A stretch of DNA of 64,000 bases from Boesenbergia rotunda (taxonomy: Eukaryota; Streptophyta; Magnoliopsida; Zingiberales; Zingiberaceae), in the NCBI GenBank assembly GCA_024364735.1, contig JAGFNQ010001125.1, forward strand, positions 789,749 to 853,748. Direction: 5' to 3'. Under the pieces are notes generated by a model. The model was not told the DNA's origin. It did no database searches and saw only the letters and a list, made by a program, of their open reading frames with translations. Shown here in pieces: positions 20,665-31,180 of the stretch. The position numbers were made by a program, and so were the translations under genes. How positions within the stretch are numbered: position 1 is the stretch's first letter; each line of letters begins with the position of its first letter.

Positions 20665-23301
20665 TGTTGGTGCAGAAAGCACCAAAGTCAAACCTGTGTT
20701 TTGACTTTCTGGTTGTAGGTTGACTTTCCGGAGCAGCGGGACGTCGTAGGCTCGGGTTGGGCAGTTTCCGGAGCAAGGCATGAGCACAGAAGAGCGTGGA
20801 AGCGTTGGTTCGAAGTTGTTGTTGAAGGCTTGGGCGTTGGGTGCTATTTATAGCACCTCGGGGCGCCCTGGACGTCGGGGGCGCCCTGCCACGTGTCAAG
20901 CGATCCGCTTTTAGCTCGGTCAAGCATTATCCCATCCGAATAGGGATAAGTTTGACTCTGGGGGCGCCCTGGTCGCAGAGGGCGCCTTGGCTGACTTCTT
21001 CCGCGCAGAAATCTCGGCTGTGGATAAAGATGAAGCTTCGCAGACTTGGGCGCAGAGCGCCCTGGCTGCAAAGGGCGCCCTGGCTACTGAGGGCGCCCTG
21101 GCTGCTGAGGGCGCCCTGGCTGCTGAGGGCGCCCTGGCTGCTGAGGGCGCCCTGCCCAGTAAGCAGCCGAAGCCCTTTTTGCTTCACTTGGTTCTGGTTC
21201 ACCTTGGGGGCGCCCTGGACACTAAGGGTGCCCTGCTCAGCTGCTGCCTCACTCCTTTGAGGCTCTCTGAGTTGCAGACACACGTTCCTTCGGTCCTGCA
21301 TCCAGGGTTAGTCCAAAACACAATAAAACAATTAATTATTAGTTTATACAGCCTTAGCTGTCTTGGTTCTGACTTTGGTCTCCAAAATGGAGCCCTACGT
21401 CGAACCGACGCCTACTGTTCCCTCGACGGGGAACGCGTCCTCACCTACTCCTCTCGGGAGAATGTACCTGATGTCAACCGCTCCTTTGGTTGGACTTTTG
21501 CCTGGCGGTCCTTTGCCAGGGCTTGGATGCCGAGCTGTCCTTTGCCCGGTGCCTAGCATTCCTTTGCTAGGGCTTTAGTCCCAAGCTGTCCTTCGCCTGG
21601 CGCCTAGCAGTCCTTCGCTAGGGCTTTAGTCCCAAGCTGTCCTTCGCCCGTTGCCTAGCAGTCCTTCGCTAGGGCTTGGTTGCTGGCAGTCCTTCGCTAG
21701 GGCTTGGATACTGGCAGTCCTTCGCCAGGTGCCTAGAAGTCCTTCGCTTTAGTCCCAAGCTGTCCTTCGCCTGTTGCCTAGCAGTCCTTCGCTAGGGCTT
21801 GGTTGCTGGCAGTCCTTCGCCAGGTGCCTAGCAGTCCTTCGCTAGGGCTTGGATACTGGCAGTCCTTCGCCAGGTGCCTAGCAATCCTTCGCTAGGGCTT
21901 GGATACTGGCAGTCCTTCGCCAGGTGCCTAGCAGTCCTTCGCTAGGGCTTTTTCTGCACACTCAGTGAACAACGTTAGATCACAAATAAACTTAACTTTG
22001 AATCCTTTGCCAATATCAAAACCAGGTTCGATATGGTGCTTCCTGCACCAACACAGGGTTCAAAAGTTAAGTCTTAGTTGTTATCTAACATGTTACTCTA
22101 GTGGCCAGGAAACAAAGTCCTAGCGAAGGGCTGCTAGGCACTGGCGAAGGAATGCCAGGGTGAAAAGCCCTAGCGAAGGATTGCTAGGCCCCAAGCGAAG
22201 GACGGCTAGGGAATGAAGCCCTAGCGAAGGACTGCTAGGCACCGGGCGAAGGACAGCTCGGTATCCAAGACCTGGCGAAGGACCGCGAGGCAAAAGTCCA
22301 ACCAGAGGAACGGTTGGCATCAGGTACAATCTCCCGAGAGGAGTAGGTGAGGACGCGTTCCCCGTCGAGGGAACAGTAGGCGTCGGTTCGACCTAGGGTT
22401 CCATTTTGGAGACCCAAAGTCAGAACCAAGACAGCTAAGGCTGTATAAAAACTAACCACTTACTGCTTTATGTTGTTTTCGGACTAACCCTGGATGCAGG
22501 ACCAAAGGAACGTGTGTCTGCAGCTCAGAGAGCCTCAAAGGAGTGAGGCAGCAGCTGAGTAGGGCGCCCTGAGTGTCCAGGGCACCCCCAAGGTGAACAA
22601 GAAACAAATGAAGCAAAAAGGAGCTTCGGCTGACTACTGGCCGGGGTGCCCTCAGCAGCCAGGGTGCCCTCAGTAGCCAAGGCGCCCCCAGCAGCCAGGG
22701 CGCCTTCAGCGCCCAGGGCGCCCTCAGCAGCCAAGGCGCCCCGCGCCTATGCCAGCGAAGCCAATCACCCTTATCCAGCCGAGAAGCCCGCGCGGAAGCA
22801 GTCAAGCAGGGCGCCCCCAGGGTCAAACCTCATCCCTATTCGAGTGGGATAAAGGTTGACCGAGAGAATCTCGGATCACGTGACACGTGGGGGGGCGCCC
22901 CCGATGTCCAGGGCACCCCGAGGTGCTATAAATAGCACCCAACGCCCAGGCTTCAAGGAACATCTCGAACACAACGCTTCTACGCTCTTCTGCTCTCACA
23001 CCTCGCTCCGGAAACTGCCCAACTCGAGCCGACGACGTCCTGCTGCTCCGAAAAAGTCAATCTACTTCGGACGTCGGTAAAGAAGAGTGATTTTCAATTT
23101 ACTGCACTTACTCTGTAATCAATATTTGTAAATTGTTTTTGCGCCTATATAGAATTGCCGAAAGTAAACGGTCAACGACCGTGGGGCTTGGAGTAGGAGT
23201 CGACCTAGGCTCCGAACCAAGTAAAACCTCTCTTAGTTTTCAAATCCGAACGATTTCCGATATTCACCCCCCCCCCCTCTATCGGTTCTCTCGATCCAAC
23301 A
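20665..23301 (+). mobile_element. Nested LTR with an internal inverted LTR copy
   Basis: The unit starts TGTTGG and ends CCAACA, with the 5-bp target duplication catat at 20660-20664 and 23302-23306. The first 40 bp are a plus-strand LTR start. About 20720-22053 is an LTR in minus orientation. From 22054 a plus-strand LTR resumes, lacking its start, through a G-box, TATA box (palindrome at 22922-22939) and the ATTCACCCC end. It inserted as one TG...CA unit into the Athila-like LTR. The arms can pair with each other over about 1 kb. Confidence 0.85.
21480..21960 (-). repeat. Hairpin minisatellite array, gcgaagg type
   Basis: On the plus strand about 17 units read gcctagcagtccttcgctaggg or tggcagtccttcgccagg. 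On the minus strand these are CCTAGC-GAAGGACT-GCTAGG and CTGGC-GAAGGACT-GCCAG hairpins. The same type lies in plus orientation at 22110-22310 and 60065-60395. Confidence 0.85.
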
Positions 23302-25619
23302 CATATTTGGATTATTTGGCCACTAAATTTTGGATCTATTTTTGTAGGCATGAAAGGATCCTGGACCTAGGGTATACTGGGTCAAAGTTGAGTCGGAAGT
23401 GGACCCGGATCGAGTTATCAAGCTTCGGATCAATCTGGGTCGTCCGATTCAAAAGCGGCTAGATCTGAGCCATCTGGGACCATCTGAGGCAATCTGAGCT
23501 AGGGTTAGGGTTAATCAAGCACTCTGATCAAGATCTGAAGGTTTCATCCCAATCAGAGCTCATTCAACCATTGGATCAAGCTCAGAGGGTTTTAGACTGT
23601 CCATTCAAAGATTAGGTTGATCTGGGCCATCCGTTGCAAATCTGGAGGATCCGAGCTACCATGAGGCAGATCCTGACCCTTGATCAACATCATCCAAGTT
23701 TGGTTCAGATCGGATGAAGATCAGCCGTTGGATTTTCTCAAAACGATCTCAGTCGTTCATTCCTATGTATTTAATCAAAAATCTCTACAGTTCAGCGTTG
23801 TCGCGTCTTCTCGTCGTAGCCTTCGTTTTCTTCGCGTTTCAGCTGTTCTTCACTTCCTTTGCAAATTTTCTTCAACAGAGGGCGTGACCACATCGATTTC
23901 GATCCTTAATTCAGTTCTAGATCATTGGGAGGGGTTCTCCGTGAGGATTCCAGCTCAATTTCGGCCAAAAATAGAGATGATTGAGGGTTTCGTCAGATTT
24001 GTGAATTGATCGCCTTGGTCTCGTTTTGTGCCATTTCACATCCATCCGAGCTAGCCTGAGGGTCCTCGGCTGAGCTCTAATGGTCTCCAAATCATCATCG
24101 CCATACTACATAGCGAGATTGAGGTGATCGGTTGATGTTTTCAGCTTTGAGCCGAGTTGGATTGAATCGATTCACAGAGGTTGTTTTCCATTGATTTGTT
24201 GAGTTTAGGGGTTCGAGGCTCACCCTTGTGTGACGAGCAAGGAGTACTGGAGCTAGGGAAGAGATCGATGTTTAGTCTTTATTGAATTTTCAATTCTTAG
24301 CAGTAGCTTTTAATTCTGCCACAATTTCATTTCAGAACTTTTTGTATCAGCTGTTCTGTTTCGTTTACTTAATTGTTTCTGCTTAAGTTAGTTTCAATTC
24401 TGCAAGTTAAGTAGATTTATTTGCTTGTTAGTGAACAATTAGATTTAAATTTAGTTGTTTCAGTTCATGTCTGCTGTTCGTATTAGTTTTCGGCTTCCTG
24501 TCTGCGCATCAATTCTGAGTTCCAATTTCAGTTCTAAATTTGCAGTTTATTTCAGATTTAGTTTAGGTATTGTTTTAATTCTTGAATCAGGAAATCAATT
24601 AGCGTGCTGATGCATTTAATCTAAGATAGCTTTGCATTCGATTTCGTTTCTGTATTTCTGTTCAGATTCTCCCTTGCGTTCCAATTCTGCTGCTACGTAT
24701 CAGTTTTCTGCTGCTGCGTAGCAATTTTTCTTCCTTGTGTATCACTTCAGTTTCATTTCTGCAACTCCACGTTTCACTTCTGCAACCCTTGAGTTCATTT
24801 CTGCACACCAATAGTTTCTGAATTCAGTGTTTTTTTTTGTGCAACTTTAGTTTCTGAAACTCTGCATTTCATCTCTGCATACATGTACCTTTATTTCTGC
24901 ATGTATTCTGCAAGTGCATCAAGTTTAGCCTCACCCTTGGCACAAAAGCATCAGCTGTGGCACAAGGGTTTTCTTCTTCGTATCATGCTGTTTGGCACTG
25001 TTTTATATCAGAATTCTACTTATCCCTTGGTGTATGCTTGTGCTTGAAATCAGTTTCATTCGCACTCGACTTGTCTTTGAATTGTAGTCTCATCTCGACA
25101 CCTAAGCTTTATTTAGTGTGTATCAAGTTTTGGTGGCATGCATTTTGTATCAAGTAAGAGTTGGTATTGACTTTGTATCAATTTGTCTATAGAATGCTTG
25201 GCATTTGGTTGTTTTGAATGGAAAACCTTGAAGCAAAAAAATCTGCATTAGTGAGTTTCGATGTTAGCTTTGATTTCCCGAAGTTTGCAAAGTTTCATTA
25301 GTTGGTTGATTAAATCCATCATTAGTTGAGTTCTTTAGTGCCAACTCCTTGTTTAGCTCCCTTAATTGAGTGGCTTTTCTTTTCATTGCTTTTCCATTTC
25401 CAAGTGAAACCAAACCCAGAATCTAATTGAAACCCAAATTATCAACGACACATAAATACAAGCTCGAATCACACAACATCAACTAGCCCTAGGAAAAATA
25501 CGACCTGTGGCCCCTTTACTACGTTTTCATCTTTGATTGCACAAAGGATTTCCAGCTTACAAATATCTAAATTTTGAGACCCACATTCGTGACACCTATT
25601 TTGAGGGCATCAAAATTTT

Positions 25620-25638
25620 TGGCGCCGTTGCTAGGGAA
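25620..25638 (+). promoter_or_regulatory. Primer binding site, tRNA-Asp type
   Basis: TGGCGCCGTTGCTAGGGAA follows the LTR by seven bases. It differs by a base or two from the PBS used by Athila-type elements (complement of tRNA-Asp). Confidence 0.85.
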
Positions 25639-25774
25639 GCAACTAGTTGATTTGTTTGATTTTTGCTTGTGTGCTTATGGGCATATCATTTGATTCTATT
25701 TTCTTGTGCTTTATCTTTTGTATACGGTTGCTGCCATTTTTCTTGTTTGTTTTGTGACAAGGCTGTAAGATCAA

Positions 25775-26968
25775 AATGTTTTCACCAGAGGACTATACAG
25801 AGCTCAAAGATGCACTGGTGGGGTTAAAAAATGTGGTTAAGCACTGGAATTCCCAACTAAGACCCAACAGTGAGTCATCTACTTACCAGCAGCCATGTTA
25901 ACAATTTCAGCAGCCCGATTCAAACTTTCAGCAGAACCAACATTTCAATCAGCCACCACAGCAATTTCAACCACAATTCCAGAATTTTCAACAGCCCTAT
26001 TCGAATTTTCAGCCAACAAATCAGTTTTCTCAGCTATAATTTCAACAATTTCAGCAAGATTTTCAGCCAAGTCTACCAAATTTCCAACAAACTCAGATTG
26101 GGCAGCCACAATTCCAGAATTTTGAGCAACCAATTCTGCAATTCCAGCCCCAATTTCAGCAACCCTATCAACAAAATCAATTACCTTTTCAAGGACTTCA
26201 GCAAGGGTACCAAGTTAATTCGAATTTCCAGCAATCATGTCAATTTCCACAGCAATTTCACCCTTGCAACCAGAATTTCCAGCCACAAGATCAGAATTTT
26301 CAGCCCACTCAATTTCAGTTTTCACCACCACAATTTCAACCTCAGATCCAAGCATTCCAGAATCATAATTTTCAGCCATCTCCACCAAGTTGTGAACCAA
26401 ATTTTCAGCAATTTAATTAGCCTATTCAACCATTTTATCAACCCTCACAGTCTCAATTTCAGACTTTACAGCCTACTTACAGTTTTGAGCAGCCTTATGC
26501 TACATTTCAAGTCCAACAAGAGTTCCACAACAATCAAGGAGGCTTTGAGAATCATAATGAGAGTGAGGCTCAACAACAAAGGCTGGAGGAGATGTTTCAA
26601 CAAGTCCTACAACAACAGCAAAGTTTTCAACAACAACAACAAGACATCCGAGGATGCCTTGGGAAATTGGTTGATCAATTGAATCAGATAAAAGCCCAAA
26701 GATCATAACAATTATCTTCTCAAGCTGCTTTTAATTCTGAGGGGTATGATGGTGATCTAACTTTGGGAAATGAAGAGGTTGTGTCAAGTTCAAACACTCC
26801 AGATGCCAAATTTCCTGAAAAATTTCCAGCATTCCATTTTCCCATTCAAAACAGCCCCGGAGTTGATTTTTTATCAGTTTAAGGTGACCCTAGAGAAATC
26901 CAAGCCTTTTCAAGTGATCTTGCAAATTGGTGGAAGAAGAAGAAGAAATCGTTAATGTAGGGCACCTA
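25775..26968 (+). pseudogene. Gln/Phe-rich degraded ORF
   Basis: From ATG 25775 the frame reads a short ordinary N-terminus (FSPEDYTELKDALVGL) and then about 270 codons dominated by FQQ, FQP, QFQ and NFQ motifs. A helical Gln-rich stretch (EEMFQQVLQQQQSFQQQQQ) and a Lys-rich end follow. Stops interrupt it at about 25898, 26036, 26417, 26708 and 26879. It sits where Gag should be, between the PBS and the repeat ORF. It has low complexity like prion-type domains, and no zinc knuckle or known Gag core. Its role is unknown. Confidence 0.6.
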
Positions 26969-27988
26969 CAGCATGCATTCCTCCTAAATTCTTGTTCAAA
27001 ATTCACTTACAATTTTCCAGCTCAAGAAGAAGATTCTGAAGCACTACAGGACCCTTCTCATCTTTCATTTTGTGATGATAGTTTTATTGATGGTCCTAAT
27101 TTTTCTGATATTGTTGTTGCAGATATTACAGAAGAAGCATGCATAGGAGATGATTCTACAGGTGTAAGGGATTGCACTAAGCCCCAGGGACCACCACAAT
27201 TGACTGGTATATTAGAAGATTCAGAGGATGAACCAGAAAGTGTAGGGACTTGGATGGTGGAAGCAAGAACCCAAGGATCACCTGCTTTAGTTGAGTGTCC
27301 ACCAGAACTTGAGCCTGAGATGGAACCTATACTTGACCAGGAGGAGGCCACAGTTACATCTACTCTTATAGAACCTCCAGGTATTTTTCAGCATGATCAG
27401 GTAAGTATTCCTCCTATTTTTTCTGAAAATTGTATAGAGGTACCTCAAACTGATTTTATTGTTTGTAATACACTTGTGGATACATTTTTTGTAGAAAATA
27501 ATTGTGAAAAATTCATAGGGGTACCTAGTGCTGAATTTGTTGAATATGAAACATGTTGTGATACATCAGATGTAAATGCTGAGTGTGAAATTTTTTTAGA
27601 AGTGCCTAGAATTGATGTTGATTGTTGTGATGAGTCTTTTGATATATCTTATGCTGAAAATAATTGTGAAAAACTGATAGAGGCACCGAAAATTGATTTC
27701 ATTGGTTGTAATACATTGCTTGATACATCCTTGGTGGAGAATAATTGTGAAATTTCTATTGAAGTGCCAAAAATTGATTTCATTATTTGTGATGAATTTT
27801 TGGATGCATTTTTTATAGAAAATAATTGTGAAAAATTTATTGAGACACCAAGAATTGATTTCATTGGATATGATGCAGTTTTGGATACATTTCATGCAGA
27901 GACTGATATTATTTCATTTCTTTCTTACCCTGCACGCTTGAGAGAGGTATTACATTATTTTGCAGGGTCTAGAAGACTTCTGGAGTGA
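26918..27988 (+). CDS. ORF with six 27-residue repeats, unknown function
   Basis: The frame is open from 26918 to the TGA at 27986-27988, about 356 codons, with no ATG near its start. It is therefore probably the downstream part of a longer polyprotein. The first half is acidic (EDSEDEPESVGTWMVEAR, LEPEMEPILDQEEATV). The second half is six exact-length repeats of 27 residues with consensus I-E-x-P-x-I-D-F-I-x-C-x-x-x-L-D-x-x-x-x-E-N-N-C-E-K. The Cys pattern could bind metal or form disulfides, but I recognise no family. A short tail ends in REVLHYFAGSRRLLE. The uninterrupted frame contrasts with the broken ORF before it. Confidence 0.6.
   Translation, partial: SCKLVEEEEEIVNVGHLQHAFLLNSCSKFTYNFPAQEEDSEALQDPSHLSFCDDSFIDGPNFSDIVVADITEEACIGDDSTGVRDCTKPQGPPQLTGILEDSEDEPESVGTWMVEARTQGSPALVECPPELEPEMEPILDQEEATVTSTLIEPPGIFQHDQVSIPPIFSENCIEVPQTDFIVCNTLVDTFFVENNCEKFIGVPSAEFVEYETCCDTSDVNAECEIFLEVPRIDVDCCDESFDISYAENNCEKLIEAPKIDFIGCNTLLDTSLVENNCEISIEVPKIDFIICDEFLDAFFIENNCEKFIETPRIDFIGYDAVLDTFHAETDIISFLSYPARLREVLHYFAGSRRLLE
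27434..27919 (+). repeat. 81-bp in-frame tandem repeat, six units
   Basis: Units start at 27434, 27515, 27596, 27677, 27758 and 27839, with no indels. Each encodes 27 residues. Divergence between units is high in DNA, but the positions of Pro4, Asp7, Cys11, Asp16, Asn23 and Cys24 are kept in most units. Confidence 0.9.
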
Positions 27989-28899
27989 GTGCTCCATCTG
28001 AACAGACTCCAGCCTCCTGGAAGAACTTTCAAAAGACATCAAGAAGGAGGAGTTGATTTTACTTTAATTCATAGCATTCCATTCCTTCAATGGATCTTGG
28101 ACCTAAATCGCCTTCGGCCACCGGAGCATTTTTCTGTAAAGCTTAAGTGTGGGGGAGTCCTAATTCTCTCAGCCACCCATACTCCTCCACTACCACGATA
28201 GAGGCTACTTCTTGATAGACTCCATCCACCAGAAATAAATGGGACTTTGTTCTTTCTTGCATTTTCCTTCACTTTTATGACTTCTAGAATTTTCTTTTAA
28301 ATTGAGTCCTTGCTAATAAATGCGTAAGTAGAGTAGAATGACTAGGAGTCATTGTAGATACCATGTTAGTTTTCTTGGACATTTGTTTCTTACATGACTA
28401 GGAATAAATGTATCCCTCTAGGTTATCTCCATAGCATTTTAGAGTCTTTTGAAAATAAATTAAATTTGGTTGTTAAAACTTAAGGTTTGAGCTCATGGAT
28501 GAATTCTTGGATGCTTGAGTACTAGTTGGCTTTAGATTCTTGATTGATGACTTGAGATGAATTATTTTTGCCTAGTGAGAATTAGCCTTATATTTGTGAC
28601 ACACATATGTTATTGTACTCTAGAACTTGCTTAGGTTCTTTCAAAACTATATTTCAATGATTGGATCACATCTATGGAGGCTAATCAATTTGTTTCCCTT
28701 TTCCATATTATTCTTAGCAATGATCATACTTGATACATACTCTTTTCAATTTTCCTTTCTATTTTCCTACTCTTAACCTCATTTTTCTATGGATTTGTTT
28801 GCTTGGGATGTTTCTTAATGCTACTTTGCCCGAGACGGACAAAGATTTAAGTGTGGGGGGGGGGTTGACTAGTGTTTTGGAAAGATTGGTATCAAAGAG
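27989..28899 (+). other. Non-coding 3' interior, two PPT-like tracts
   Basis: I see no gene. The phrases aagcttaagtgtgggggagt (28139-28158) and tttaagtgtgggggggggg (about 28844-28863) copy the PPT found before the 3' LTR at 33151-33170. Confidence 0.6.
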
Positions 28900-28904
28900 G
28901 AAAT

Positions 28905-31175
28905 TGTTAGTAATATGAGAGAAGTGTCCTAAGGCAATCGCCTTATGATTGTAATCATTTACTTTAATAAATGAATATTCACTATTTGAGTATACATGTT
29001 CATGTATTTGATTGAGATCTTGAACTCATTTACTGAATGTCCGCAATACAATTCACAGCATGAGAGAATTTGTGATGAATTCACAACTAGTGATTATCTC
29101 TACATGTGCAATTGTGAAGTATTGAAATTGTCCCTAGTCGATGAATTGATAAAAACGGACACTATCAATTCTGTTGAGACTAGCATGGGTTATTCTCTAA
29201 TCAGCTGATTCTCACTGGCTGGTGACATTGGGATGTCCGGAGATAAACATGGATGCTAGTTAAGGGAACTAGTTCATTGGAGTGACTGGCTGTAAGACTT
29301 CATATGGGAATCCACATAGATATGTCAATGAAGTTCTTACTGCAGCTTAAGTGCGATGTTCCTTTGACTTGCGGTGTTCAAGTCATCTTGGTCATGGAGA
29401 CTTATACTTTAACATCTTAAGCAAGCATCTCCAAGGAGGTGTTGACCCAGGATAGTTGGGTATAAGCCGAAGTGCCCGAAGATGTTTGAACAGCCTACAA
29501 AAGGATTCACCACTCCTTGGGAGGAGATGTATACCCAAGGCCTATCGTCGGATTGTTACTCAAAGCCTCTGGCCAGAGCATGACATGTTTAGAGTATGAA
29601 TCTCTTAAATACATGAGAGTAATTAGAAATCCAAAGGACGAGAGAACGTTACTTGGGCTAGGTGTGACGTAGTCAGCCTAGTGGGGACTGACACATACAC
29701 AGACCATGTCCTGAACCAAGTGGGTATAAGATGGTGAAGGGAATGAGACACGATTCATTAGAGCTGCTGAAGGGTTTCAGAATTATTTCTGAGGTCAACC
29801 GTTGATCTTTCGATTAATTGGGGATCATGATGTACTACTAGGTGCCACTCATGATCATTCTATAATTGGTTGATTATAGACGGCCAACATAAATCGAAAG
29901 CCTATTTAGTCACACGCACTACGAGTAATCCGAGGGATTTAAAACGAGTTGAAAATTAGATTTTCCGATCAAGAGAAATAAGTCGAATCTGAATTTATCA
30001 GAGGCGCATCGGAAGCTTAAAATGGCTAAGTCTTTTGAAGGCTTATTGGGCGAATTAAATGAGTTTAATTCGCGAGGAGATGACTTGGTGTGGCCAGCCA
30101 AAGAGGGTGCCCACCCTCTTTGGTTTGGCCGGCCACCACATGGAGGGAAACCAATTTATTTGGTTTAAAGTATAAAATAAATCAAGCGCGATTTGTTTTA
30201 TAAAATTGTGGATAAATAAATATAAAGAAATTTATATAAAGAAATTTATGTAAATAAATTTATTTTCATGGAGATTAAAATAAACTTTAAATGGTTTATT
30301 TTATTTTATAAAATCAATTGTGAATTGATTTTTCCGTGATAAGAAAAATTTATATAGTAAATTTCTTGAAAAGATTTATTCCATAATAAATTGGGAGATG
30401 TGTTTGTTTTATTATAAATTTAGTTATAATAAAACTTGACATAACGGAATAATTCATAAGAAAATTTATAAGATAAATTTCTTATGTAAATTTATTCCGT
30501 TAAAAGGGAGACTTGGCAATGGAGATGCTACTATATAAAGGAACCAAAGCAAGACTTGAATTCCAATTAATCAAGAGATTAAGAAACTCTCTCTCTCTCT
30601 CCCTTATTCTCTCCCTCTCTCTCTCTAGGGTCGGCGCCCCTTTCTCTCTCTAGGGTCGGCGCCCCTTTCCCTCCCCTAGGGTCGGCGCACCACCTAGGGT
30701 TACCGAGTGTCTCCTCCACCAAGAAGGTGCCAAAGAAGAAGAAGAAGCGGGTCGCGTCTCCTTCCTTCCTTTCCCGGAATCTTGATTCCGTTACTTGGTG
30801 GTTAGTTTCCATCTTTCTCTCTTGATATTCTAGTTGTGCCTTTGGAGAATCTAGTAGTTCTCGATGGCACAAAACTCGTGGCTTTGCGAAGTCATCCCGA
30901 AGAGAACTCAGCGTGGACGCGAATAGAGGCGGAGCTTCCAAGGGACGCTACGGTTGGATCTCGTCCCTTACTTCGAGTTACGCGTGGTAATGAGTAAATT
31001 AGTTTACTTTCTGCAAAATTTTAATTTATGATCATGTCCACACATCATAAGGTCGCATGCTAGATACGTGGTTAAAAATAATTTGAGAAATTATTTATGC
31101 TAATTCTTCCGCTGCACGTAAATAATTTTAAATTTACGAACCCGTATCCTTGTCAACATGCACCCGGTCCCAACA
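28905..31175 (+). mobile_element. Solo LTR, 2271 bp, TSD gaaat
   Basis: It begins TGTTAG and ends CCAACA and is flanked by gaaat at 28900-28904 and 31176-31180, so it is a complete solo LTR. It contains TATATAAAGG near 30531, a CT-rich microsatellite (30585-30625) and three direct copies of a ctagggtcggcgc phrase (30626-30690). No internal sequence remains. The 5' part (gtgtcctaaggcaatcgcc) resembles LTRs of plant copia elements. Confidence 0.85.
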
Positions 31176-31180
31176 GAAAT

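Larger units (their letters stand above)
20529..25612 (+). repeat. 5' LTR of Athila-like element, with insertion
   Basis: The LTR parts are 20529-20664 and 23307-25612. They align with 33171-35620 with only scattered differences by eye. The middle (20665-23301) is a foreign insertion flanked by catat on each side. The end is gcatca, directly before the PBS region. Confidence 0.9.

Noticed and set aside
20841..21301. Long open frames in LTRs on both strands (Ala/Gly/Pro-rich)
   Set aside because: They arise from GGCGCC-type GC-rich repeats, have repetitive low-complexity translation, and coincide with the promoter region of the LTR.
24957..25157. Small ORF conserved in both copies (24957 and 34957)
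   Set aside because: It lies in duplicated LTR sequence; conservation follows from LTR identity, and nothing indicates a protein.
27596..27895. Minus-strand frames opposite the 27-residue repeat
   Set aside because: They mirror the plus-strand 81-bp repeat and have no independent features.
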